A stretch of DNA of 64,000 bases from Anaerolineae bacterium (GCA_030425205.1 JAUIAP010000004.1:186001-250000), one strand, 5' to 3'; numbered from the stretch's first letter, positions 8,023-16,547 are shown. Numbers and translations are program-made. The notes: generated by a model from the sequence alone, not told the origin.

Positions 8023-10863
8023 ATGAATCAAAATGGAATACACGAAACCATTGGCGCAGCGAGCCGCCTTCGGCCGACCCTTATCATCGGTGCAGGCGGC
8101 ACAGGCTACGAAACAGTCGTGCGCGTCAAGGCACGCTTTCAGGAGTCGTTCCCGCCTGAACTGCTTCAACAAATCCGCTACGTCGTCTTCGACACCGACA
8201 CCAACCACCCGCCCGTCCGCAACAGCTTGGGCGAGATGGTCTATCTTGAGCCAGGACTCGAACTTTTCCAGATTGGTGGCGTTCCCGTCAAGGGGATCAT
8301 CGACAACCAGAGCAACTATCCTGAAATCGCACAGGAGTTGGAGCTGAAGAAGCTACCACGTCTCGACCTGACAAAAGGGGCAAAACAGGTGCGGCAACTC
8401 GGCCGACTCGCCTTCTTCTACCACTTCCAGCGTATCCGCAAAGTGATCGAAAACGCGCTGCGCGACGTGCTGAACATCAGCCATTCGCAACGTGGCAGCA
8501 GCGAGGTGCAAGCGATCAATGCGTTTTTCATCACGTCGGCGTGTGGTGGGACGGGCAGCGGTGTGATGCTCGACATCGCTTATTTGACGCGCCATCTGGC
8601 GAAAAAGTGGGGCATCCCCGTCGATTTTATATCCAGCACGGGCGTCATCGTTTTGCCAGAAGCGTTTACCAAAGTTCCCGCCAGCAATGAGGCACAAATC
8701 CGCGCCAACGCCAGCGCAATGCTCGCCGAAATCGACCACTTCATGACCTATGGTGACTTTGACGCAGCCTATCCCGACAAGACCCATGTCGTCGATTCTC
8801 GCCCACCGTTTAGCCTGACGTATCTCGTCGGCGCAAGCAACGAGCGCAATCAGACGGTCGAAGATTTGAACCAGTTAACCCCCGTGTTGGCAGAAGCGTT
8901 ATTCCTGCAAGCGGGTTCCTATCTCGGCGCGTCCGTCGATTCCGTCTTCGACAACATCCCCACATCAACGAGCGAAGACATCAACGGCTATCTACGCTCC
9001 TACTCAATGGTCGGCGCGTCAACGCTCCGCTTCAACGCCCAGCGCGTCCGCAACGCCTGTGCCTATCGCCTCGTCCGCGAAATAGTAGACATCTTCCTCG
9101 ACACGCACCGCGCACCACGCAATACGCAAGATGCCGTCGAAGCCTTTATGGGAGCCGCAAACCTAACAAGCGAAGTCCTCAAACAACAAATGCGCTCAAT
9201 GTCTGGCCAAGAGCAGATGGTCGTCAACCTGAATACGGAGATGTTTGATCGGGTTGCCCCAGCGGCGATTGTGCGGCGGGTGGAGAACGCGGTGCAGCGG
9301 TTCGCGCAGGAGACGGTCAGCGAACGCTATCTGACACAGATGGAGCGCAATCGGACTGAGATTGGGGAACGAGCGGGGGAACTGCTGACAGAATATGTTG
9401 AGAATTTGGTGGACAGGTTGGACGGGGGGATTCCGCTCGCGCAGGGGTTCTTGAACGGCGTAATTGCTGAGTTGGAGCCGTTGCGCAATGCGTTGCAGCG
9501 TGAGCGAGAAGACGCGAAGACAGTGTTGGCGCGGTCACAGCGCGAGATTGAGCGGGCGCATGAAGCGTTTGAAGTTGGGGCGCAGTCGTTTAGCTTTTGG
9601 GGTTTGCGCAAGTCACCGCTACAACAGGCGCGTCGTCGCTACACGGAGACAAATCGCCGCTATCAGCAGCAGATACTTGAGCAGAGTTTAGCCAATCAGG
9701 GGTTGGCACTGTTGGAGGCAGTTGAGTTAAAGGCGCAGCGACTTTTGGGGAGGCTGAGTGCGCTCAAGGCGGCGTTGGAGCAGGCGGCGAATGATGCGGC
9801 GCGGGATGGGGACGTGTTGAAGGCGAATTGGCGGCCGATGCACGTCACCGAAGAGGTAATCGATTCACCTGAGAATGTGGACGTTTTCTATCAACGTTAT
9901 TTAAACGAGAGCGTGGGAAATGAGGCGCGGGAACTGGTGAGCGGGAAGTCGTTGAGTGCGTGGTTGCCGCATGGCGAAGGAAGTGCGGTGAGCGCAATTG
10001 GGGATTGGATGCGCGTTCATGCACTAGAGCGGTTTGAGCGGATTGTGCTGGATGAGTCGGTAGAAAAGCAGATTCAGGATCAGTATGGGAGTGAGCGAGA
10101 TCGGCGCGGCCGATTGCAGACTTTGATCGGGAAAGGGTCGCCATTTTGCAACTATGAAACAACCTACGCGGGACAGGGAAGCGATGATTTAGACCAGATT
10201 CTCGTCGTCGGCGTGCAGGACAAAAATGCGTCGATTTTTAGTGATGTGCAGTTACCGCGTGCATCGCTGGTGAGTACGTTTGATAAGGATCGCATCTCGG
10301 TTCTGTTTACGAAGCATGGGTTGCCTGTTTACGGATTACGCCAATACAGCGAATATAAGCGACATTTTGCAGCGTTATCATCGGGGGGACGGGCGTTGCC
10401 GATGTTTGGGTTTAAGAAGGTCGCGCAGGAGCAGATTATGCGGGATTGGTTCGCGCAGGGGGAGGCGTTTGGGGTGATTGGGAAAGCTGGGGCGCGGGGG
10501 TATGTGCTGGCAAACAGTGAACAGGAGGGAGTGAATAGTTTATCGCAGAATGGCAACATGAACGACGCGAACAACGCGAACGGAGCGAACAAAGAATCTA
10601 AAATCCAAAATCTGAAATCTAAAATCGAGTTGGGTTTGACGTTACGTGAGGCGATTGAGACGTTGGTGAAGCGGGAGGAGCTACACGAGGTCTTACGAGA
10701 GGGGATTGAGAATTGGTTACGTGGGCATACGCATGAGGAGGCGATGGTGGCGTTGGAGGGGTATATGGCGTGGGAGCGGCGGAATCCGATGCCGTTGCAT
10801 GATGAGTTGGTGTTGTTGGCGCGGACGGCGTTTGAGCGGCATAGAAGGTTGGCGCAGGCGTAA
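8023..10863 (+). CDS. Tubulin-like GTPase (Tubulin_2 / FtsZ-like), intact GTP loop
   Basis: This 946-residue protein opens with LIIGAGGTGYE (about 19-29), a glycine-rich first loop. The tubulin signature GGTGSG is at residues 175-180 (SACGGTGSGVM), the phosphate-binding T4 loop of FtsZ and tubulin. An N-terminal GTPase half is followed by a long coiled coil (about 480-600, RSQREIERAHEAF region) and a C-terminal domain. No membrane segment is seen. It is far longer than FtsZ (about 400 residues) and fits the large FtsZ-like families that have been proposed to act in membrane remodelling. It is homologous along most of its length to the protein at 12850-15768. Near residues 845-868 it carries a low-complexity insert of repetitive DNA origin. 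Confidence 0.85.
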   Translation: MNQNGIHETIGAASRLRPTLIIGAGGTGYETVVRVKARFQESFPPELLQQIRYVVFDTDTNHPPVRNSLGEMVYLEPGLELFQIGGVPVKGIIDNQSNYPEIAQELELKKLPRLDLTKGAKQVRQLGRLAFFYHFQRIRKVIENALRDVLNISHSQRGSSEVQAINAFFITSACGGTGSGVMLDIAYLTRHLAKKWGIPVDFISSTGVIVLPEAFTKVPASNEAQIRANASAMLAEIDHFMTYGDFDAAYPDKTHVVDSRPPFSLTYLVGASNERNQTVEDLNQLTPVLAEALFLQAGSYLGASVDSVFDNIPTSTSEDINGYLRSYSMVGASTLRFNAQRVRNACAYRLVREIVDIFLDTHRAPRNTQDAVEAFMGAANLTSEVLKQQMRSMSGQEQMVVNLNTEMFDRVAPAAIVRRVENAVQRFAQETVSERYLTQMERNRTEIGERAGELLTEYVENLVDRLDGGIPLAQGFLNGVIAELEPLRNALQREREDAKTVLARSQREIERAHEAFEVGAQSFSFWGLRKSPLQQARRRYTETNRRYQQQILEQSLANQGLALLEAVELKAQRLLGRLSALKAALEQAANDAARDGDVLKANWRPMHVTEEVIDSPENVDVFYQRYLNESVGNEARELVSGKSLSAWLPHGEGSAVSAIGDWMRVHALERFERIVLDESVEKQIQDQYGSERDRRGRLQTLIGKGSPFCNYETTYAGQGSDDLDQILVVGVQDKNASIFSDVQLPRASLVSTFDKDRISVLFTKHGLPVYGLRQYSEYKRHFAALSSGGRALPMFGFKKVAQEQIMRDWFAQGEAFGVIGKAGARGYVLANSEQEGVNSLSQNGNMNDANNANGANKESKIQNLKSKIELGLTLREAIETLVKREELHEVLREGIENWLRGHTHEEAMVALEGYMAWERRNPMPLHDELVLLARTAFERHRRLAQA
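10555..10625 (+). repeat. Short in-frame microrepeat insert in the tubulin-like gene
   Basis: The DNA reads as a GCGAAC-type microrepeat (10567-10590) followed by a run of AAATCT/AAATCC heptad-like units (10597-10625). The encoded protein becomes NDANNANGANKE and then SKIQNLKSKIE, unlike the surrounding sequence. The reading frame is kept. AAATCTAAAATCC-type runs resemble the short tandem repeats seen between genes in cyanobacteria and other phyla, here inside a coding region. Confidence 0.6.
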
Positions 10864-10937
10864 GAGAATTCACCGCAGAGATTGCAGAGGGCGCGGAGGG
10901 ATGAAGAGGAAAGCGAGACTCTCTTGTATAAGGATTT

Positions 10938-11162
10938 CTATGGCCTTTCATGTTGGCGAATGTGTGCTTTCATCTTTTGCCAGAAATGTTTGACGTTGAT
11001 AGTGACAAAGGTTGGCTGATTGGCTTTATGGAGCAGTGTGGGAATGCCATCATCCTTACACAATGAGCGATTAAATTGGTGACGTGGAATGCGCGAGTCG
11101 GAACGGTCTTTTGCAATCGGATAGTGATGTTCTGCTATAATGATTTTATGACAACGATTCAA
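10938..11162 (-). CDS. Possible small protein or toxin remnant, unrecognised
   Basis: A 74-codon reading frame with no good ATG (first codon TTG). The last part, KDDGIPTLLHKANQPTFVTINVKHFW, loosely resembles the end of PIN-like toxin-associated proteins that read ...LLHxxxRPTFxTxDxxFW. The first part has no recognisable motif. It lies divergent from the antitoxin remnant at 11148, within DNA full of toxin-antitoxin debris. It may be a fragment rather than a functional gene. Confidence 0.25.
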   Translation of the reverse strand: MNRCHKIIIAEHHYPIAKDRSDSRIPRHQFNRSLCKDDGIPTLLHKANQPTFVTINVKHFWQKMKAHIRQHERP

Positions 11163-11276
11163 TTAACTTTAGACGATTCGCTTCTAACCGAGGAGGAAAA
11201 TCGGCCGATTTTCCTCCTCCAACGAAACCATCTCTGCTGCACGATAAGAGACATAAACGATCTGAAACGAAACTAA
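11148..11276 (+). pseudogene. Truncated antitoxin start (MTTIQLTLDDSLL...)
   Basis: The first 15 codons from ATG 11148 read MTTIQLTLDDSLLTE, the opening of many ribbon-helix-helix antitoxins (usually ...LDEALLAEV). After that the sequence runs into the 30-bp palindrome and loses the helix region; the frame ends at 11276 without a RHH helix pair. TTGCAA, 19 bp and TATAAT (11136-11141, preceded by TG) lie upstream, with the -10 box only 6 bases from the ATG. The promoter seems to have outlived the gene. Confidence 0.45.
11190..11219. repeat. 30-bp perfect palindrome centred on TCGGCCGA
   Basis: GAGGAGGAAAA, then TCGGCCGA, then TTTTCCTCCTC form an uninterrupted 30-bp palindrome. The octamer in the centre is the signature word of this genome. 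The palindrome cuts the antitoxin-like reading frame that begins at 11148. Confidence 0.85.
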
Positions 11277-11298
11277 TCGCCTTTGATAGGAGTAGACA

Positions 11299-11553
11299 AT
11301 GTTAAAGACAGCAACAACAAGTTTGAACGACATAGATCGGATCACGGTTAATCCGAAAGTGTTGGTTGGGAAACCGACGATACGGGGGTTACGGATTAGT
11401 GTTGAACATATTTTGAAGGCATTGGCGGCTGGGATTCCACAAGAGGAGTTGTTGGAAGATTATCCAGAGTTAGAGCCAGAGGATTTTTCTGCTGTGTTAG
11501 CTTATGCGGCAGAGGTAATTGGTGAGATGCGGGTTTATCCCGTGGCGGTGTAA
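11299..11553 (+). CDS. DUF433 antitoxin (VapB45-type)
   Basis: The 84-residue protein contains DRITVNPKVLVGKPTIRGLRISVEHIL, the hallmark of DUF433 proteins, followed by GIPQEELLEDYPELEPEDFSAVLAYAAE. These proteins act as antitoxins of DUF5615 PIN-like toxins. GATAGGAG precedes the ATG. The partner toxin gene follows after 2 bp but is interrupted by two amber codons, so this antitoxin may now be without a functional partner. Confidence 0.88.
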   Translation: MLKTATTSLNDIDRITVNPKVLVGKPTIRGLRISVEHILKALAAGIPQEELLEDYPELEPEDFSAVLAYAAEVIGEMRVYPVAV

Positions 11554-11555
11554 TT

Positions 11556-11906
11556 GTGGCGGTGAAGTTGTTGATTGACTTGAGCATCGGCCGAATTGCC
11601 AAAAAGTGGCTCATGCAAACAGAATACGATGTTTTAACCGTGCGCGACCGTGATCCACACATGGAAGGTATTGATATTTTGGCGTGGGCAGTTCGGGAAA
11701 ACCGTGCTGTCGTGACAATGGATAAGGATTTTGGTGAATAGGTTTTTCGGGAGTAGCTGCCACACCGGGGCGTTTTGCTTCTGCGACTTGAACGAGAAAC
11801 AGGAAGGGATAAGGTAGCCGTTCTAAAACAAATTTTGGCGGGTTATGCCAATGATTTGATTGGAGGGTATGCGGTTTATCAGCGTGGACGGTTGCGGATT
11901 CGTTGA
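11556..11906 (+). pseudogene. DUF5615 PIN-like toxin with two in-frame TAG codons
   Basis: From GTG 11556 the frame reads MAVKLLIDLSIGRIAKKW, then RDRDPHMEGIDILAWAVRENRAVVTMDKDFGE. This is a DUF5615 toxin with its conserved acidic pairs. Codon 62 is TAG (11739-11741) and codon 67 is TAG (11754-11756). Reading through both, the same frame continues VFRE and LPHRGVLLLRLERETGRDKVAVLKQILAGYANDLI, ending GGYAVYQRGRLRIR and TGA at 11904-11906. That is the expected C-terminal half, with no frameshift. One-base changes from TTG (Leu) and CAG (Gln) would explain both stops. TAG is a normal stop elsewhere in the window, so inactivation is more likely than recoding. Confidence 0.8.
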
Positions 11907-12078
11907 GTTTGAGTCAGTGGATTGTGATGAGATTGCATGGGCGTGAACACCTACGTTAGGTTGGGAAACAGACTAAAGCTGGCTTAGTAGAGAACAGGCA
12001 TGTTCGTAATGACCAGTTTGCGTGACCAGAGTGAACTTTCTAATATGGCGAGAATAAATTACGAGTAAAGAGAGTAAT

Positions 12079-12528
12079 ATGATCGAAGAGGCAAACCCAT
12101 TAACAACTGAAGAAGCGCACGAACTATACCTAAAGCTTTGGGAGAAAGAGCAAAGCTACATACAGATACGATGGACTGTAGTAACATTTTTCATAGGTAT
12201 CAGCTTTGGCATTCTAGGATTCTCCTTTAATTTTGACACTACAAATACGCCTTTTATCATCCCTCAATTAATTGGTTGTGCCATTTATTGGTTCGCATTT
12301 TTGGTGCATCTTGTTCTTTATGATTTAACTGAATATTACAGAGGATATTTGTTGGAAATGGAGCAAAAGAACCTTGTCAAATATGATATTAGAAAAAAGG
12401 CCGATATTTTCTTCTCAGAAAAGAGAAGAAAGATTACAAGAACTCATCCAACAAGATTGTTGGCATATTTTGGGATTGGGTACGTCGTCGTGATTGTGCT
12501 ATCGGCTATTGATCTTTATTTATTGTAA
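12079..12528 (+). CDS. Small membrane protein, three predicted helices, unrecognised
   Basis: The 149-residue protein has hydrophobic segments at about 30-50, 60-82 and 128-148. A charged region lies between the second and third (EMEQKNLVKYDIRKK). AAGAGAG lies before ATG 12079. The gene is visibly richer in A and T than the neighbouring tubulin-like genes and sits inside the island between them, so recent acquisition is likely. The stop codon is the first three bases of the 9-bp target duplication of the adjoining MITE-like element. No family was recognised. Confidence 0.65.
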   Translation: MIEEANPLTTEEAHELYLKLWEKEQSYIQIRWTVVTFFIGISFGILGFSFNFDTTNTPFIIPQLIGCAIYWFAFLVHLVLYDLTEYYRGYLLEMEQKNLVKYDIRKKADIFFSEKRRKITRTHPTRLLAYFGIGYVVVIVLSAIDLYLL

Positions 12529-12534
12529 GTAATA

Positions 12535-12710
12535 CAGCAATTCCCGCAGCTTAAAGCCGTAAATGCGGGCATATTTTAAAATGCGACCCATATACGGGAT
12601 TCGGGGCGTTGGCAAAATTGCTTTTCGCAGCCATATTTGGCGTGAAGGCTTATCAACGCCTTCTTCGGGGCTGCCCTCTACCAGAGGTGAGCAACCTGCG
12701 GGAATTGCTG
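12535..12710. mobile_element. 176-bp MITE-like element with 15-bp inverted ends and 9-bp target duplication
   Basis: The ends CAGCAATTCCCGCAG (12535-12549) and CTGCGGGAATTGCTG (12696-12710) are perfect inverted repeats. They are flanked on both sides by the direct repeat TAAGTAATA (12526-12534 and 12711-12719). The inside is non-coding. This is the structure of a non-autonomous DNA transposon moved in trans. It inserted exactly at the stop codon of the small membrane protein gene, so the left target copy contains the TAA. Confidence 0.85.
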
Positions 12711-12849
12711 TAAGTAATAAATGATTTAGTAGGATTTTGAGATCATTTGTAAGACCGATTTTGAATAAAACACCTTAATAATAAAATCAGACCTTCACTA
12801 ATGTAGTGGTTTTGAGCAGTTTGGGGACGACAAGCGGGAGCGATAACGT

Positions 12850-15768
12850 ATGAATTTGACAGCAAGCAACACATTGATCGTCGCGTTGGGCGGCGTAGGG
12901 TATCAGATGGCGGACAAGTTCGCGCAGGAGGTGGCGCGGCGGCATCCTGATGTGCCGTTGCCGACGGTGCGGGTTTTACCGCTTTTGGAGGAGGCGCAGC
13001 AGACGGCGGCGGCGCGGAAGCTGTCTGCGTTGGGGGTGGCGGTGAGGTCGAACTCGCCTGATTTGCGCCCTATCTTCCAACACCTTTACCCCCACACCCC
13101 ATTACCTGAAAGCAGCAGCGAGATGGCGCGACTGCTGCAAGCGAATGCGCGTCCGCGTGGGCAGGTCGCACTACATCGGCACATTTTTGAGATTACAAAC
13201 GCGCTGCAAGAGGCGCGACGGGCGATGTTTAGCAGTGCGTCGCTGGACGTAATGAGCCAGCATGGGGTGTCGGTTGCCAATGCGCGGCGGGTGCAGGTGT
13301 TCGTACTGTTGTCGCTGAGCGATGGGTTTATGAGCGGGATGCTGCCCGATTTACCGTACATCATCCAGCACACGCTGACGGAAGCTGCGCCAGAGGATAC
13401 GTTTGTGAACGTCAATTTGGTGCTGGCGATGCCGGGCTTTAAGGGGGATGTGCGGGATAGCGGGTCGGGGCGCGATGCGGCACAGGCGCGGCGGATTGCC
13501 CAGACGCAGATTCAGGCGGGGGCGGGGGCGACGTTGCGCGAGGTCGATTACTATTTGGCAAATGACCATCGTTTTGAGAGTCGCTATTCGCGCTATTTGA
13601 AAATTGAGACGGACAGCCATCCGCTCGGTGAGGGGCGCATTTTTCTGTTGGAGCCGACGAATGAGCAGGAGAAGTCGCTGGATGATGTGAATGCGTTGTC
13701 GTCGATGGTGGCGGAGTGGCTGTATCACGTGACGCTGACACCGCTGCGCGAGGAATTTGAAACACCCGTTTTGTTGCCAGAGGGGAGGCCGTATTCGAGC
13801 TTTGGTCATGCGGGATTGAGCGTGCCGATTGAACGCTGGATTGAGCGGCTGACGGTGCGGCAGGAGATCGATTTGTTGACGCACATGCTCGACGCGCAAC
13901 AGGTAGCGGAGAAGGTGGACGTGGCGACGGCGCGGACGCAACTGCATTTGACGGAGAGTGAACTGCGCGAGGCGTTGATCGAAAAGACGATGTTTAATGA
14001 TTTGCGCTTGCAGCCGTTGGCATTTCGCAATGTGCCGCTGGCGGCGGGGGAGCCGTTCTTGCAGCGTATGCAGGATCGCTATACGGAGATGATGACGACG
14101 CAACTGCCAGAGACGCGAGGGGACATGCACTATCGCAAGCGGCAGTTGACGAGCAAAAATAGCGAGATTGACCGCAATTTGGTCGATGGGTTGGAGCAGT
14201 ATGTGTTGCAACTGTTGGACGATCCGAACGGCGGGATTATCAAGGCGCATCTCTTTTTGGAGGCATTGCGCGATGATTTGCGGCAGGATCGGGACAATTT
14301 GCGCGAGGGGTATACGGGGAAGCGCAAATCAGCCGAAAAGCAACAAAAGAAAATCGCCCGCTCCCGCGAAAACTACTTAGGCCGTGCCGCGGTCGCCGAA
14401 GGAGTCGGCTCGATTCCGTTTGTCTGGCTGGGCGCAATGCTGTTATTAGGCGCACTGCCCGTAATGGCGTTGCTGTTGAACTGGCTGAATACGGGAGTTG
14501 GGGCGGTCAACTGGGCGGGGTTGGTTGTGTTGATTGGGCTGACGGGGGTGATTTTCGGCCGAACGTTCAACACCCTCCGCACGACGCGCTATCGGGTCGT
14601 CAAAAATTACGATGACCGTCTGCAAGCGTTCCGCGACACCGATTTGCAAGAGGCGATGATTCAGCTTTACGACGATCTGATCCAGTGGATCGGCAACTTC
14701 CGACAGGGCGTGAACCACGTTTGGGAGCAGTTGACCGACATTCGGACGGGGCTGAATACAGAGTGGGAGGTGCGCAACGACGTGCGGCAACTGTCAGGCG
14801 TGGCGCGGGATCGGCTGGCGGAATATTTGCTCACGCCAGAGGGAATCGAGCAGACTGAGCGCGAGTTGCCGCTGAATGATTTTTCAGAGACGGGCGAGGC
14901 GTTGCGGGCGGCGATTGGCACGCCAAGCGCGTGGATTCAGGAAGGGGCGGCGCAGGAGGTGCTGGCGGAGAAGCTGCAACGCTTTGCGCGAGAACGGGTG
15001 GCGCGTGCGTTGGCACACTATGATTTGCGGACAGCGATTGAGAATGTTTCGGCCGATGAGCTTGCCAACAAATTCCAGCGCGTCTATCAGTTGAGCTTTC
15101 CCTATTGGCGGCATGATCCGACGAAGGTCAGTTTGGTTGAGCAGTCGGAGATTAACGCGGCGGTCGCGCCCGATTTGAACCTGAATTTGGACAAGCTGTT
15201 TGGGGCGAACGTCAAGCAGGTGGCGATGGACAATCGGTATGAGATCGTCGTCAGCGGGATGCGGCACGGGTTTGGGCTGCATGAGATGAATGCCTATACG
15301 CAGATGTTGGCGCGAGGGTATCAGGAGACGGTTTTCACAACGCGGGAGCTTTTGCACACGACGGCGGATCGACTGGCGTTGCCTGACCCACAGGTTGCGT
15401 CGATGGCAGATTTGTCGATTCAGCAGTTGCCGCTGCGTCAGCTTTACGGAGTGGCGCGGGCGTTGAATGTGTTGAAGCTGGGCGAGATTGGGGGGCAGAC
15501 GGGGATTGAGGTGTCGTGGACAGCGGGGGATGGCAGAAAATTATTGGTTGGGGCGACGCCTGCGGAGGCGATTTTTCGGTTGGAGTATGATAGGGAGTTG
15601 TTGGGGGCAGTGCGGGGGGAAATCGGCCGAAAATGGCGCAATCGCGGCGCGATGGACAGCGTGCGCGAATGGATTCAGACGGTTGACGTGACCAATCCAG
15701 AGTATTGGGCAAGGCTGGCGGCGGAGGATTTTGTGGAAGCGGTTGATGAGAACGCGCTTTTTGTCTGA
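12850..15768 (+). CDS. Membrane-anchored tubulin-like paralog with degenerate GTP loop
   Basis: The 972-residue protein begins TLIVALGGVGYQ (about 8-19), matching the first loop of the 8023-10863 protein. The position of GGTGSG is occupied by DGFMSG (residues 158-163), so GTP binding through the T4 loop is probably lost. Shared landmarks include DDVNALSSMVAEWL against EDLNQLTPVLAEAL, and NGGIIKAHLFLEALRDDL against DGGIPLAQGFLNGVIAEL. Where the soluble paralog has only coiled coil, this one has two membrane segments (about 520-547 and 552-570). A division of labour is plausible, with one paralog as polymerising GTPase and this one as membrane receptor. That is inference. Confidence 0.8.
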   Translation: MNLTASNTLIVALGGVGYQMADKFAQEVARRHPDVPLPTVRVLPLLEEAQQTAAARKLSALGVAVRSNSPDLRPIFQHLYPHTPLPESSSEMARLLQANARPRGQVALHRHIFEITNALQEARRAMFSSASLDVMSQHGVSVANARRVQVFVLLSLSDGFMSGMLPDLPYIIQHTLTEAAPEDTFVNVNLVLAMPGFKGDVRDSGSGRDAAQARRIAQTQIQAGAGATLREVDYYLANDHRFESRYSRYLKIETDSHPLGEGRIFLLEPTNEQEKSLDDVNALSSMVAEWLYHVTLTPLREEFETPVLLPEGRPYSSFGHAGLSVPIERWIERLTVRQEIDLLTHMLDAQQVAEKVDVATARTQLHLTESELREALIEKTMFNDLRLQPLAFRNVPLAAGEPFLQRMQDRYTEMMTTQLPETRGDMHYRKRQLTSKNSEIDRNLVDGLEQYVLQLLDDPNGGIIKAHLFLEALRDDLRQDRDNLREGYTGKRKSAEKQQKKIARSRENYLGRAAVAEGVGSIPFVWLGAMLLLGALPVMALLLNWLNTGVGAVNWAGLVVLIGLTGVIFGRTFNTLRTTRYRVVKNYDDRLQAFRDTDLQEAMIQLYDDLIQWIGNFRQGVNHVWEQLTDIRTGLNTEWEVRNDVRQLSGVARDRLAEYLLTPEGIEQTERELPLNDFSETGEALRAAIGTPSAWIQEGAAQEVLAEKLQRFARERVARALAHYDLRTAIENVSADELANKFQRVYQLSFPYWRHDPTKVSLVEQSEINAAVAPDLNLNLDKLFGANVKQVAMDNRYEIVVSGMRHGFGLHEMNAYTQMLARGYQETVFTTRELLHTTADRLALPDPQVASMADLSIQQLPLRQLYGVARALNVLKLGEIGGQTGIEVSWTAGDGRKLLVGATPAEAIFRLEYDRELLGAVRGEIGRKWRNRGAMDSVREWIQTVDVTNPEYWARLAAEDFVEAVDENALFV

Positions 15769-15890
15769 GAAAATGCGTCTTCGGCTATCGCTGCTCGGCC
15801 AGTTGGCAACTTTGGGGCGGTTGTTAGACAATTTGACAGCTTGATCAATCATAGTTAAGGCAGCTGAAGTAACCTGCTAAAACAAAATAC

Positions 15891-16547
15891 ATGTACGAAC
15901 CGAGACGCTTCCCAATTCTCCCATTTGTCATTGTCAGTATCCTTGTGCTTGCCGGCATTGGCGTCTTCTTTCTTGTCACGCAGAACCGTGCGCAAGAGCC
16001 AGAATTTGAACCCGATATCACATCTATTCCCCAGCCCACTCCAACGCAAACCCCAGCCCTTGTCGCCACACCACAACTGATCAACACACCAACCGTGCTG
16101 CCCACTGTGACAGTTGCGCCCGATTTGCGGTTTGGGGTTGTTGAGCGGGAGGATGGCTGCATCGCCATCAATGAGCTTGTGATGCGGACGTTGGGCGACC
16201 TCAATGTGCAGACGGCGTCGGTGCTGTTTGATGATGCCGACGCTCTCTATGCGGCGTTGGCGGAGCAAGCGATCGATTTGACACTTTGCTTTCAAGACCC
16301 CGCAGATCGGCCGTTTCTCACCGAACATGTCGGCTTTTTGAAAACAATTGACGCGCCCTATTTTGATGATGGCGAGCTGCGTTTGCAGGTGATGGTGAAC
16401 GCGGCCAACGTGGTGCCGCTCCGCGAGGAGCAACCGTGCCTCATGCGCTTTTTGCAAGCGATGACGTTTGATGAGCGCGTGGATTCGGCCGAAAGTTGGC
16501 TCACCGAAAATCAAGCCACGATCAATGAATGGACCGATTGTCGTTAG
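15891..16547 (+). CDS. Anchored protein with Thr/Pro linker and partial solute-binding-like domain
   Basis: The 218-residue protein has an N-terminal membrane anchor (about 9-29), a Pro/Thr-rich linker (about 45-75) and an extracytoplasmic domain of about 140 residues. That domain resembles the lobe of a type II periplasmic binding protein: LRFGVVEREDGCIAINELVM, then a DALYAALAEQAIDLTLCF segment. The second segment parallels the ...ALxxGxIDLxxxY block of the large lipoprotein downstream. The two genes overlap by frame only before the probable downstream start at 16559, leaving an 11-bp gap. Probably part of the same receptor unit; ligand unknown. Confidence 0.7.
   Translation: MYEPRRFPILPFVIVSILVLAGIGVFFLVTQNRAQEPEFEPDITSIPQPTPTQTPALVATPQLINTPTVLPTVTVAPDLRFGVVEREDGCIAINELVMRTLGDLNVQTASVLFDDADALYAALAEQAIDLTLCFQDPADRPFLTEHVGFLKTIDAPYFDDGELRLQVMVNAANVVPLREEQPCLMRFLQAMTFDERVDSAESWLTENQATINEWTDCR

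Larger units (their letters stand above)
10864..11298. other. Decayed intergenic stretch between tubulin-like gene and DUF433 antitoxin
   Basis: This 435-bp stretch has no confident complete gene. It begins with a CACCGCAGAG...GCAGAGG run that looks like dispersed repeat DNA. It then holds a doubtful minus-strand reading frame (10938-11162), a promoter-like TTGCAA/TATAAT pair (11111-11141), a truncated antitoxin start (11148) and a perfect palindrome (11190-11219). The contents suggest debris from toxin-antitoxin modules. Confidence 0.6.

Noticed and set aside
11556..11906. Amber codon recoding (TAG as an amino acid)
   Set aside because: TAG ends other confident genes in the window, for example at 16545-16547 and 26316-26318, and no suppressor element is seen. 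Kept as a pseudogene.
13351..14250. Long Arg-rich reading frame on the minus strand within the tubulin-like paralog
   Set aside because: It shows only antisense composition of a GC-rich gene, with no domain, and the + strand protein aligns with its paralog throughout.
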